Origin: Syntrophales bacterium
GTDB taxonomy: Bacteria > Desulfobacterota > Syntrophia > Syntrophales > UBA2210
Direction: 5' to 3'
DNA: 64,000 nucleotides
NCBI GenBank assembly: GCA_023230565.1
Contig: JALNXD010000012.1
Coordinates: forward strand, 16,373-80,372
Every line of letters begins with the position of its first letter. The first letter of the stretch is position 1. This document shows positions 51,630 to 59,822 of this stretch, in pieces. The notes below the pieces were generated by a model. That model saw nothing but the letters and a program-made list of their open reading frames with translations. It was not told the origin of the DNA and did no database searches. A program made the position numbers and the translations under genes.

Positions 51630-52946
51630 ATGGGAATATTGTATAGAAAAGAAGGCTTGAAGAAAGAAAATGACAAAGGGGCAATGGCGATCATTATCGC
51701 CCTCTGCCTTCTTTTTCTTTTGGGTTTTGCCGCCCTCGCCGTCGATCTCAGCCATATGTACGTGGCGCGAAACGAGCTGCAGAATGCCGCCGATGCCGGC
51801 GCCCTTGCCGGCTCACGCGTATTGTATACTAATGAGGGCAGCGCAGTGAATACGGCCGCCAATCAGGTCGCTTTTGACGCTGCCAGTGACAATCTGAGCG
51901 AAAATGTGCCCGTCGATATAAACTGGACAGCGGGAAATGACGGCGATATCCAGCGTGGGCACTGGAGTTTCGGCCTCGGAACTCTTGAAAAAGGATTTTA
52001 TCCGAATGCCTCGACGGAACCGGTCGACCTCTGGAATGCCACTACGGTGGAGCTTGACCAGAATATTAATTTCATCAATGCGGTGAAAGTAACCGTCCGG
52101 CGGCAAACCACGCAGGTGGCATCCTTTTTTGCGACGGTCTTCGGACACAGCGGCTTTGAGATGGCCGCCGATGGGGTCGGCTATATCGGGTTCGCCGGAA
52201 GCATCGAACCGCTGGCCGTCGATCAGCCCATCGCCATCTGCGCCCAGAGCATACGCGATCCGATCACCGGCGCCTATACCTGCAATATCGGCAGAATGTT
52301 AAATAGCGGGGTTAATCCTGCAAGTCAAAATAGTGCAGGATGGACAGACTTCAATCAGGATAATCCCTGCAGTGGTGGGACAAACGCTAATGTTCTCAAA
52401 ACTCTTATTCCTGATGATTGTAGTGGTGACCTGGATGGAGCTAATCCAGACGCAATTATCTTTGGTCAAGATATTGCGACAACTGGAGGAGTTGATCAAT
52501 CGGTTTTCCAAAAATTATATAATTGCTGGCTTACCCGTACGGAACAAACCCGGATCTGGAATTTGACCCTCCCGGTCATCGACTGTCCCGGGAATAACGT
52601 AACAATCTGTGAAGAAGTGAGAGGAGCCGTCAATCTCAATGTCGTCTGGATTCAGGAAAAAACTGATCCGCATTGTAATGATGCTCCTTCCATCATGTAT
52701 TCTGCAGACGGACTGACGCTGCTCTGGGAAGCGCAGAAAAACGCCGATGGTACCTATGTAAGCGGCCAGACCCGTTGGGACAGCTTTGTAACTTTCTTCA
52801 ATCTCCAGAACGTAGACGGAACGCCGGCACCCTTTGATCAGAAATCCATCTATTTCCTGCCCGACTGCACCCCTCATGAACCGACCGGCTTAAGCGGGGG
52901 CGAAAACTTCGGCATCCTGGCGGAAATCCCCGTGCTTGTTGAATAA
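51630..52946 (+). CDS. tadG: TadG-like pilus protein
   Basis: A 438-aa protein with the N-terminal Tad_G segment (DKGAMAIIIALCLLFLLGFAALAVDL, then RNELQNAADAGALAGSRVL), anchored at the inner membrane with a large extracytoplasmic part containing several cysteines. It lacks a visible von Willebrand MIDAS motif. The stretch 52290-52560 is clearly lower in GC (24/60 at 52441-52500) than the sequence just before it (39/60 at 52201-52260), as if a segment had been replaced. Confidence 0.85.
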   Translation: MGILYRKEGLKKENDKGAMAIIIALCLLFLLGFAALAVDLSHMYVARNELQNAADAGALAGSRVLYTNEGSAVNTAANQVAFDAASDNLSENVPVDINWTAGNDGDIQRGHWSFGLGTLEKGFYPNASTEPVDLWNATTVELDQNINFINAVKVTVRRQTTQVASFFATVFGHSGFEMAADGVGYIGFAGSIEPLAVDQPIAICAQSIRDPITGAYTCNIGRMLNSGVNPASQNSAGWTDFNQDNPCSGGTNANVLKTLIPDDCSGDLDGANPDAIIFGQDIATTGGVDQSVFQKLYNCWLTRTEQTRIWNLTLPVIDCPGNNVTICEEVRGAVNLNVVWIQEKTDPHCNDAPSIMYSADGLTLLWEAQKNADGTYVSGQTRWDSFVTFFNLQNVDGTPAPFDQKSIYFLPDCTPHEPTGLSGGENFGILAEIPVLVE

Positions 52947-52970
52947 GCCCTGGCGCAGCCAGAACCAAAT

Positions 52971-53004
52971 AACCAGATAATCAGATAGACCAGATAGACC
53001 AGAC
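52971..53004. repeat. short tandem repeat before tadZ
   Basis: CAGATAGAC twice in tandem (52982-52990, 52991-52999) with degenerate copies on both sides (CAGATAAT, CAGAC). It sits directly upstream of the tadZ ribosome site. Confidence 0.6.
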
Positions 53005-53016
53005 AACGGAGATGAG

Positions 53017-54159
53017 ATGACGGAAGATACGCTTTTTGCCAAAATCGAAACTAAAGGCAAGTCTCTTGCAAAGCAGCTCGAACGGGTTCTTCGCGAGTTC
53101 GAGGAAATAAAACTGCAGGAACCGGGCGATCTCAGCTCGCCGGATCTTTTCATTCTCGACGTGGGAGAAGATCCCGAAGGCGAACTGGACCGCTTCCGAC
53201 CGCTTCTTCAATCATCGTTGAAAAATGAGGTCTTCATTACGTCGGCTGTTTCCGAATCGCAGATCATCCTCATGGCCATGCGGGCGGGGGCGAAGGAGTT
53301 TCTGCCCCAGCCGATCGATGAAGAAGACTTCAAGCATGCGATTGCCGGTTTTATCGCCCGCCGCGAGCAGGCCTGCACCGGCGAAGAAGTTGGAAGGGGC
53401 CGTATAATAAACGTCATGGGCGGCAAGGGAGGTGCGGGGGCGACCACGATAGCCGTAAATCTCGCCCTTGCAGTGGCCATGCGTGATTCGCTTTCGAAAG
53501 TGGTGCTATTCGACATGCACAAACGGCTGGGAGAGATCCCCGTCTTCCTTTCCTTCAAGCCTGCCTTCGACTGGAGCGAGATCACGAAGGACATCGACCG
53601 GCTCGACGATACCTTTCTGATGAACATCCTTTACAAGCATTCCTCGGGGGCCTATGTGCTTCCGGCGCCGGCGCGTATGAACAATTACATGCCCCTTATG
53701 CCCGATACGCTGGACCTTCTCATGGACAAGATGCAGAGGCTCTTCGACATCGTTGTGGTCGACAGCGGAAATCCCCTGGAAGACACCGCCTGCAAGCTCT
53801 TCGAGCGGGCCTGGACGAATCTTATGATCTCGACGCCGAGCATGCCCTACGTGGTCACGGCTGGAAGAATCCTTGCATCGCTGAAATCCGCAGGATACCG
53901 GAGCGATTCGGCCAAGATAGTCGTGAACCGGATCACCAAGCATCCGGAAGTGCCGCTTTCCGATGTGGAAACATATCTTTCGGCCCCGATCTTCTGGTCG
54001 GTGCCGAATGATTACAAGACCGTGAGCGCCTCCATCAATCGCGGCGCGGCCATCGTCCAGGAGGCCGCCAAGAGCGCCGTTGCAAAAAATATACAGGGAC
54101 TCGCCGATGCGCTTCTCCACGGAGAAAAGAAGCGGAAGAAAAAGTGGCTTTTTAAATAA
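53017..54159 (+). CDS. tadZ: pilus localisation ATPase TadZ/CpaE
   Basis: A 380-aa cytosolic protein that places the Tad machine at the pole. The N-terminal about 120 residues form a degenerate receiver-like domain (LFILDVGEDPEGE; MAMRAGAKEFLPQPID). A ParA/MinD-like ATPase follows with deviant Walker A GGKGGAGATTIAVNLA (Lys present near 131) and FDIVVVDSGN as Walker B. The C-terminus is basic (KKRKKKWLFK). It precedes tadA by 27 bp. Confidence 0.9.
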   Translation: MTEDTLFAKIETKGKSLAKQLERVLREFEEIKLQEPGDLSSPDLFILDVGEDPEGELDRFRPLLQSSLKNEVFITSAVSESQIILMAMRAGAKEFLPQPIDEEDFKHAIAGFIARREQACTGEEVGRGRIINVMGGKGGAGATTIAVNLALAVAMRDSLSKVVLFDMHKRLGEIPVFLSFKPAFDWSEITKDIDRLDDTFLMNILYKHSSGAYVLPAPARMNNYMPLMPDTLDLLMDKMQRLFDIVVVDSGNPLEDTACKLFERAWTNLMISTPSMPYVVTAGRILASLKSAGYRSDSAKIVVNRITKHPEVPLSDVETYLSAPIFWSVPNDYKTVSASINRGAAIVQEAAKSAVAKNIQGLADALLHGEKKRKKKWLFK

Positions 54160-54186
54160 CCGAGGCACGCCTCGAAGGGGGAAATA

Positions 54187-55530
54187 ATGAGTGTAGCCGA
54201 GCAAAGACAGATACGGCCGGGCGCAGCGATCAGAGGCCGCATGCCCGAAGAATATTTCGAGCTGAAGAGCAGGATCCACAGCAGGCTTCTGGACATGATG
54301 GATCTCTCCATTCTGGATACCCTCGATCCCTCAAGCATGAAGCCACAGATCCGGGTCCTTGTGGAAAAAATACTCTCCGAAAGCCGCAGCAAGGATGTGC
54401 CGCTCAACATGAATGAACGGGAGCGCCTCCTCAAGGAGATCCAGGACGAGGTCCTCGGCCTGGGGCCTCTGGAGCCCTATCTTCAGGACCCCACTGTTTC
54501 CGACGTGCTCGTCAATACCTACAAGCGCATCTATGTGGAACGGTACGGAAAACTCGAACTGACCGACTCCCGCTTCAAGGACGACGAGCACCTCATGAAA
54601 ATCATCTACAAGATCGTCTCCGCCGTGGGGAGAAGGATCGACGAGTCCTCACCCAAGGTCGACGCCCGCCTTGATGACGGATCGCGGGTCAATGTTATCA
54701 TACCGCCCCTCGCCTTGGACGGTCCGATACTTTCCATCCGCCGTTTCGCCGTCGATCCGCTGGAGATGGATGATCTTCTCAATTTCGGGACCCTGATTCC
54801 CGAAATCGGGGAGATACTGAAAGGCATCGTGAAATCGCGGCTCAACATCCTCATCTCGGGGGGAACCGGCAGCGGCAAAACCACGCTCCTCAACGTATTG
54901 TCGCGTTTCATCCCCGCTGACGAGCGCATCGTCACCATCGAGGACACAGCGGAATTGCAGCTCAAGCAGGACCATGTGATCCGCCTCGAAACCCGGCCGC
55001 CCAACATCGAGGGAAAGGGGGAAGTCACCCAGCGGGACCTCGTAAAAAACACACTGAGAATGCGACCCGACAGGATCATCGTCGGCGAAGTGCGCGGCGA
55101 GGAGGCCTTCGACATGCTCCAGGCGATGAACACGGGCCACGACGGCTCCCTCACCACGATTCACGCGAATTCCCCCCGGGACGCCCTCATCCGGCTTGAG
55201 AGCATGGTGGCCATGGCGGGGCTGGATATTCCAACGGAGTTCCTCAGGCGCTACATCGCCTCGGCCCTCAATATCATCGTGCACCTGGCCCGCTTGGCCG
55301 ACGGAACCAGAAAGCTGATGAGCCTTCAGGAGATTACCGGTATGGAGGGAAACATCGTCACAACCCAGGAGATATTCTCCTTCCGCCAGACCAGCATCGA
55401 TGCCGCCGGCCGCATCCACGGCCGCTTTGTCGTGCACGGCGTGCGCCCCAAGTTTATCGAACGGTTCAAGATCTCCGGCGTCTCCGTGCCTTATGATTTC
55501 TTCGATCCATCGAAAACCGTGATTATTTAA
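54187..55530 (+). CDS. tadA: Tad pilus assembly ATPase TadA/CpaF
   Basis: Hexameric secretion ATPase powering pilus assembly, 447 aa. Visible: N-terminal domain with GLGPLEPYLQDPTVSDVLVN, Walker A ISGGTGSGKTTLLNVL near 225, the Asp box ERIVTIEDTAELQL, Walker B MRPDRIIVGEVRGEEAFDML and the His box GHDGSLTTIHANSP. Length and motifs are standard. GGGGG-rich ribosome site upstream; tadB follows in 13 bp. Confidence 0.96.
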   Translation: MSVAEQRQIRPGAAIRGRMPEEYFELKSRIHSRLLDMMDLSILDTLDPSSMKPQIRVLVEKILSESRSKDVPLNMNERERLLKEIQDEVLGLGPLEPYLQDPTVSDVLVNTYKRIYVERYGKLELTDSRFKDDEHLMKIIYKIVSAVGRRIDESSPKVDARLDDGSRVNVIIPPLALDGPILSIRRFAVDPLEMDDLLNFGTLIPEIGEILKGIVKSRLNILISGGTGSGKTTLLNVLSRFIPADERIVTIEDTAELQLKQDHVIRLETRPPNIEGKGEVTQRDLVKNTLRMRPDRIIVGEVRGEEAFDMLQAMNTGHDGSLTTIHANSPRDALIRLESMVAMAGLDIPTEFLRRYIASALNIIVHLARLADGTRKLMSLQEITGMEGNIVTTQEIFSFRQTSIDAAGRIHGRFVVHGVRPKFIERFKISGVSVPYDFFDPSKTVII

Positions 55531-55543
55531 AAAGGGGGCTTCA

Positions 55544-56512
55544 ATGATCAAATTCGTCATCGCGGCAGGGATTTTCGTTACGGCGGCATTCGTCATCGAA
55601 ATGTTCGTCTATGCCTATGACATCCTGCGCAACCCCGACCGATCGCTTATCAGAAAACGACTGCGTCTTCTCGCTGCCGATCACGCAGGGGATATCCCCG
55701 ATATCGAAGCGAAGCGGGTTCTGAGCGACGTTCCTGCACTGAACAGGTTTTTGCCTCATATTCCGGGAATCCGCTCTCTGGAGCTTCTCTTGAGACAGGC
55801 GAAGGCCGATTATTCGCCGGGATTTTTCATTCTTTTTGTGGCCGTCCTCTTCATGGTCGGCCTTCTCGCCGGGAACTTTCTCCTGAAACAGGATTTTTAC
55901 GCCCTTCTTCTTGGCCTGGCCATGGGGGCGTTCCCCGTCATATCGGTCATAAGAAGGAAAAAGAGGCGCATGGCCCAATTCACGGAGCAGCTTCCCGAGG
56001 CCCTCGATCTCATTGCCCGGGCGCTGCGGGCGGGGCACTCCTTCACCAGCGGGCTCAAGCTCGCGGCCGACGAATTCAAGGATCCCCTGGGACCGGAATT
56101 TCAGGAAACGCTGGACGAGATCAACTACGGCGCCGGCGTCTCCGATGCCCTGCGCGACCTCGCCGCCCGGGTCGACTGCGGCGAACTTAAGTATTTCACC
56201 ATATCCGTAATTTTGCAGCGGGAAACGGGCGGCAATTTGGCAGAGATCATTGAAAATATCGCTTCCCTTATACGGGAACGCTTCAAGTTGAAAGGGAAAA
56301 TACGCACATTGACGGCGGAAGGGCGGCTCTCAGCGTTCATTCTGGTGGGACTGCCTTTTTTTCTGGTGGTTGCCATCAGATTATTAAATCCCGATTACGT
56401 CAACCTGCTTTTCACTGAACCCTCAGGAAAGGCGATGGTGGTTGCGGCCTTGATTCTCCTGGTTGTAGGGATCTTTATCATACGGAGAATTGTGAACAAG
56501 AATGTGTATTAA
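55544..56512 (+). CDS. tadB: Tad inner-membrane platform protein TadB
   Basis: Platform protein related to type II secretion GspF (T2SF domain), 322 aa. An N-terminal membrane helix, a soluble part, paired helices around 90-130 (LFVAVLFMVGLLAGNFLL), the T2SF domain (LPEALDLIARALRAGHSFTSGLKLAADEF; LQRETGGNLAEIIENIA), and C-terminal helices (MVVAALILLVVGIFIIRRIV). Works with TadA and TadC. Confidence 0.95.
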   Translation: MIKFVIAAGIFVTAAFVIEMFVYAYDILRNPDRSLIRKRLRLLAADHAGDIPDIEAKRVLSDVPALNRFLPHIPGIRSLELLLRQAKADYSPGFFILFVAVLFMVGLLAGNFLLKQDFYALLLGLAMGAFPVISVIRRKKRRMAQFTEQLPEALDLIARALRAGHSFTSGLKLAADEFKDPLGPEFQETLDEINYGAGVSDALRDLAARVDCGELKYFTISVILQRETGGNLAEIIENIASLIRERFKLKGKIRTLTAEGRLSAFILVGLPFFLVVAIRLLNPDYVNLLFTEPSGKAMVVAALILLVVGIFIIRRIVNKNVY

Positions 56513-56629
56513 AGGTTATGGGTTAGAGGTCAGTGCACTACATAGTCTTTCAGCGTAATGTTTTAAGCCTGTGTGCCAAAATACCTTCTGCCTTCAGCCT
56601 AAATCATTAAATAAAAGAAAGGAGTTCCC

Positions 56630-57631
56630 ATGTTTTCACTTCCTGAGGAGCATCTGCCTTTTGCGTTGGCCTTGCTGAACTTTCTTATTTTCTTTTTTCT
56701 CTTCATTACAGTGGCACGAATTTTTCAGCGGCTTTCCAAAACACGCAGACTGATGGAGAAGATCCGATATGAAGATTCTTTTATCCCCGAATCGAGCGTT
56801 CGTGAATCCAACCCCCCCGAAAAAAAAGGAAGAACGCGATTCAAGATAATGAATGTTCTCGGCAATTTCGGCTCACATTTTATTTCATCGGATTCTGAAG
56901 AGTATTCCGGCCTCCGTCTCAGATTTTTAAGGGCGGGCCTGCACCATGTCAATATGCCGTCAATTTTCTATGCTTCGAAGCTCATATCTGCTATTTGCCT
57001 TCCTATTGCCTTTCTCGCTCTAAATCTTGTTCACCCGATTATCCTCAATGTGCGATCCCTCGCCATTGTTATGGTCATTCTGGCCGTTGCTGCATATTAT
57101 TTGCCCGTTCTCCTGCTTTCTATCCGCAGAACTCGCCGCAAGAGAAAGCTGATTCGGGGACTCCCCGACGCCCTCGATCTTCTTGTGGTCTCAGTTGAGG
57201 CCGGCCTGGGACTCGATGCAGCCATCAATATCGTCAGAACGGAGATGGCGGGCTATAACAAACCCATCAGCGAGGAGTTCAAATATCTGAACCTCGAAAT
57301 TCGGATGGGGCAGCCTCGCCAACTCGCATTACGCCATCTGGCAATGAGGGCTGATATTGAAGAAATGACCATCCTCGTCACCACACTCATTCAGACGGAA
57401 AAATTCGGCACCAGCATCGCACGCGCACTTAGAGTCTGTTCCGACGGCGCCCGCACAAAATATCAGCAGGCGGCGGAAGAAGCCGCTGCCAAGATGCCGG
57501 TGAAACTCGTGTTTCCGCTTATCGCCTGTATCTTCCCCGCACTATTCGTGATTACTCTTGGGCCTGCTATAATTAAGATAATTAAAGTGCTCATACCTCT
57601 ATTAAGGCAAAATGTTGGACAAGGTTTGTGA
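56630..57631 (+). CDS. tadC: Tad inner-membrane platform protein TadC
   Basis: Second platform protein, 333 aa, with an N-terminal helix (FLIFFFLFITVARIF), a central helix pair (AFLALNLVHPIILNVRSLAIVMVILAVAA region) and the T2SF domain (LPDALDLLVVSVEAGLGLDAA; TLIQTEKFGTSIARALRV). AGAAAGGAG precedes the ATG. The 117-bp gap to tadB is unusual; base composition here is already lower than in tadA-tadB. One base separates its stop from the next start. Confidence 0.94.
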   Translation: MFSLPEEHLPFALALLNFLIFFFLFITVARIFQRLSKTRRLMEKIRYEDSFIPESSVRESNPPEKKGRTRFKIMNVLGNFGSHFISSDSEEYSGLRLRFLRAGLHHVNMPSIFYASKLISAICLPIAFLALNLVHPIILNVRSLAIVMVILAVAAYYLPVLLLSIRRTRRKRKLIRGLPDALDLLVVSVEAGLGLDAAINIVRTEMAGYNKPISEEFKYLNLEIRMGQPRQLALRHLAMRADIEEMTILVTTLIQTEKFGTSIARALRVCSDGARTKYQQAAEEAAAKMPVKLVFPLIACIFPALFVITLGPAIIKIIKVLIPLLRQNVGQGL

Positions 57632-57632
57632 A

Positions 57633-58766
57633 ATGGGAGATTCTTTGACTAATCATTCCGTATCGATTGACATCGAATCAAAAGGCTCATTTTTTTTAGA
57701 AGAAATTTGTAAATTTTTAAAAATTTTAAAACAATCATTCCGTGTTCATTTTCTATTAATACTATTGATTGGCTGCTATTTCCTCATATATATTTCTGCT
57801 CGCAAAAGCATAGAAATGGATGGGCGAACTATTACATTACAATCAGCAAAACCTCTGTTAGTGTTTACATTGCACTATCTTAATTTTATTATCTGCGGAC
57901 GTACTTTCTATATTATATTTTTCATACGACCGAAAAGGTTGTTAAAATTCATTTTCACTGATTTTATGAAAAACTCTCTTCTGTCAATTCGTCTTGCAAT
58001 GGCGCTGCCAATCTTTCTGATTATTCCATTATTTATAGCATTATTTTGCGTATTCAAACCCATGATCCCCTTCTGGGTTCCATATTCCTGGGATGCTTTT
58101 TTTACTCACCTGGACTCAATTCTTCACGGTGGCGTTCAACCGTGGCAATTGTTGCATCCTCTATTGGGATACCCTTTTATAACCGTTACGATTAACTTTT
58201 TTTACATTCTCTGGTTTTTTATTATGTATGGGGTACTTCTATGGCAGGTCTTCAGTTTGCGTGATATTCGACTCCGCCAGCAATTTCTCTTTACATTTTT
58301 AGCTTCATGGATAATTCTCGGTACCGGTGCGGCCATTTTATTTTCTTCGGCGGGTCCCTGTTATTATGGCCGTATAACCGGTCTAAGTGATCCTTTCATG
58401 CCGCTTATGAGTTATCTTCAGGCCGCAAATGAAATTGTCCCGATTAGCGCTCTTCATACTCAAGAAATGTTATGGTCCGGTTTTCTGAACAGTAAAATCT
58501 GTTTAGGCAGCGGCATAAGCGCAATGCCAAGCTTGCACGTCTCCATGGCGTTTCTCTTTACTCTTGTTGGATGGAGAACCCGGCGCGTGCTGGGAATCGT
58601 CTTTACAGCCTATGCTTTTATTATTTTAATAGGATCGGTGCATTTGGGTTGGCATTACGCGGTCGATGGCTATGTCGCAATTATCGGAACATGGATCATC
58701 TGGAAAGCTGTCGGTTTCTTATTAAATCGATATCCATTCCTCTGGGAAGGTCATTTCAATCCTTAA
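57633..58766 (+). CDS. PAP2/AUR1-like membrane phosphatase or transferase
   Basis: A 377-aa multispanning membrane protein, about 6-8 segments. The PAP2 active-site motifs are SAMPSLHVSM (nucleophile-side His near 290) and SVHLGWHYAVDGY (second His, Asp), with the order and loop seen in inositol-phosphorylceramide-synthase (AUR1)-like proteins. It probably acts on a lipid phosphate at the outer face of the inner membrane. The start ATG at 57633 follows the tadC stop by one base; an in-frame ATG at 57612 would overlap tadC. At about 33% GC locally (20/60 at 57841-57900) it differs strongly from tadA-tadB. Link to the pilus is not established. Confidence 0.85.
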   Translation: MGDSLTNHSVSIDIESKGSFFLEEICKFLKILKQSFRVHFLLILLIGCYFLIYISARKSIEMDGRTITLQSAKPLLVFTLHYLNFIICGRTFYIIFFIRPKRLLKFIFTDFMKNSLLSIRLAMALPIFLIIPLFIALFCVFKPMIPFWVPYSWDAFFTHLDSILHGGVQPWQLLHPLLGYPFITVTINFFYILWFFIMYGVLLWQVFSLRDIRLRQQFLFTFLASWIILGTGAAILFSSAGPCYYGRITGLSDPFMPLMSYLQAANEIVPISALHTQEMLWSGFLNSKICLGSGISAMPSLHVSMAFLFTLVGWRTRRVLGIVFTAYAFIILIGSVHLGWHYAVDGYVAIIGTWIIWKAVGFLLNRYPFLWEGHFNP

Positions 58767-58902
58767 TGGGGCATCCACTTTTTTTCATACCTCTCCTTGT
58801 CCGTCTAACTTGACTCGTTGTTTGCTAAACAATTGGGGGCACATTGTGAATATAGATATAAAGCACGTGCGGTCTGTCACTCTGTAAGCCATTTCGCCTT
58901 CA

Positions 58903-59208
58903 TTAAATGTGCATCTTCGCCGTTTTTAAAGCAAGGTCCTTATCTTTCGTAAAGAACTGCCATATCGGCTTGCCGGTGTGAGGGCCATTCTCCTTTTCAC
59001 GGCCGTAGCTGTAATACCAGTGATCAAATCGCTTCACTGCTGCGAAGGGATGATTACGGGTACACAGGACGCTGCAGGGGCGGATTTCCTGAAAGAACAG
59101 AGTCTCGTCCGCCTCTTCGTCATGGATCATTTCCTCGGGAACGGACAGCTCCGTAATATCAAGGCCCTGCCGTTCCTGTTCGTCGAGCCACTCTGCGATT
59201 GCTGTCAT
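58903..59208 (-). CDS. hypothetical protein
   Basis: A 101-aa soluble acidic protein that I do not recognise. The ATG at 59208 has GGAG 6 nt upstream; an ATG four codons earlier has no site. It contains a hydrophilic N-terminal helix (IAEWLDEQERQGLDITEL), an aromatic middle (FDHWYYSYGREKENG) and PIWQFFTKDKDLALKTAK. No signal peptide, metal site or membrane helix. It is isolated between the Tad locus and the thiolase gene. Confidence 0.6.
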   Translation of the reverse strand: MTAIAEWLDEQERQGLDITELSVPEEMIHDEEADETLFFQEIRPCSVLCTRNHPFAAVKRFDHWYYSYGREKENGPHTGKPIWQFFTKDKDLALKTAKMHI

Positions 59209-59822
59209 GATTGACTCCATTCACTAAAATTTATTTTTTTTCCCTCAACTCGTAGTGTATAAGAGATGGCTTTTAAACGAAATTCCGCGCGCCCTACGGG
59301 AAAATATCGGTAATAGCTCTGAAAGCCTGCGACAGTTAAAGTATAGGAAAAGCGAATGCAGCCTGTCAATAAAATAATAAAATCGGCTTTTTCCGATTAA
59401 TACGTTATATCCCTGAGCCAAAATTGATTATGTTTTTGTGTCACTTTCAAGAAAACCGAGCTCTCTTTTCGCCATTCCGTACCCGATGCGAAATCTGGCA
59501 ATTTTTACTTTCTGCTATTCCCTAATGACGGAGGAAAAAATGTAATTTTCTTTCTCGATTTTGATCAAATATCCTCTTGACTTTTACAAGCTCGCATTTC
59601 TATACTCAAAGCCCAATTATGTTGGCTGCATTCTCTTAACTGCTGCGGATTGTCATCATCCTCAAAAGTTTGTCACATGAATGTATGATCGCCTGGGGTG
59701 AGAGTGCGCATCGATCACAACCCTTATATTTACAGGATTTATGTCAGGGGTTCTGCTTCAGCAGGACTTATAAGATAATTTATTTCAGCGAAATAGATAC
59801 ACGCAAAGGAGGAAAAAAATTA
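59209..59822. other. intergenic region upstream of the thiolase gene
   Basis: 614 bp, AT-rich. It holds a good promoter at 59577-59606, the palindrome TTTGATCAAA (59560-59569) directly upstream of it, and a GGAGG-AAAAA-ATGTAA start-stop at 59530-59545. No credible gene of normal size is seen; the thiolase frame is open back to 59670 but is led by its own AAAGGAGG at 59805. Confidence 0.65.
59577..59606 (+). promoter_or_regulatory. sigma-70 promoter of the thiolase gene
   Basis: TTGACT (59577-59582), 18-bp spacer, TATACT (59601-59606), each 5/6. Predicted start near 59613 and a 5' UTR of about 210 nt. TTTGATCAAA lies 8 bp before the -35 and could be an operator. Confidence 0.6.

Noticed and set aside
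54649..55596. 315-codon minus-strand frame antisense to tadA
   Set aside because: Antisense shadow in high-GC coding DNA; TadA is complete and certain on the plus strand.
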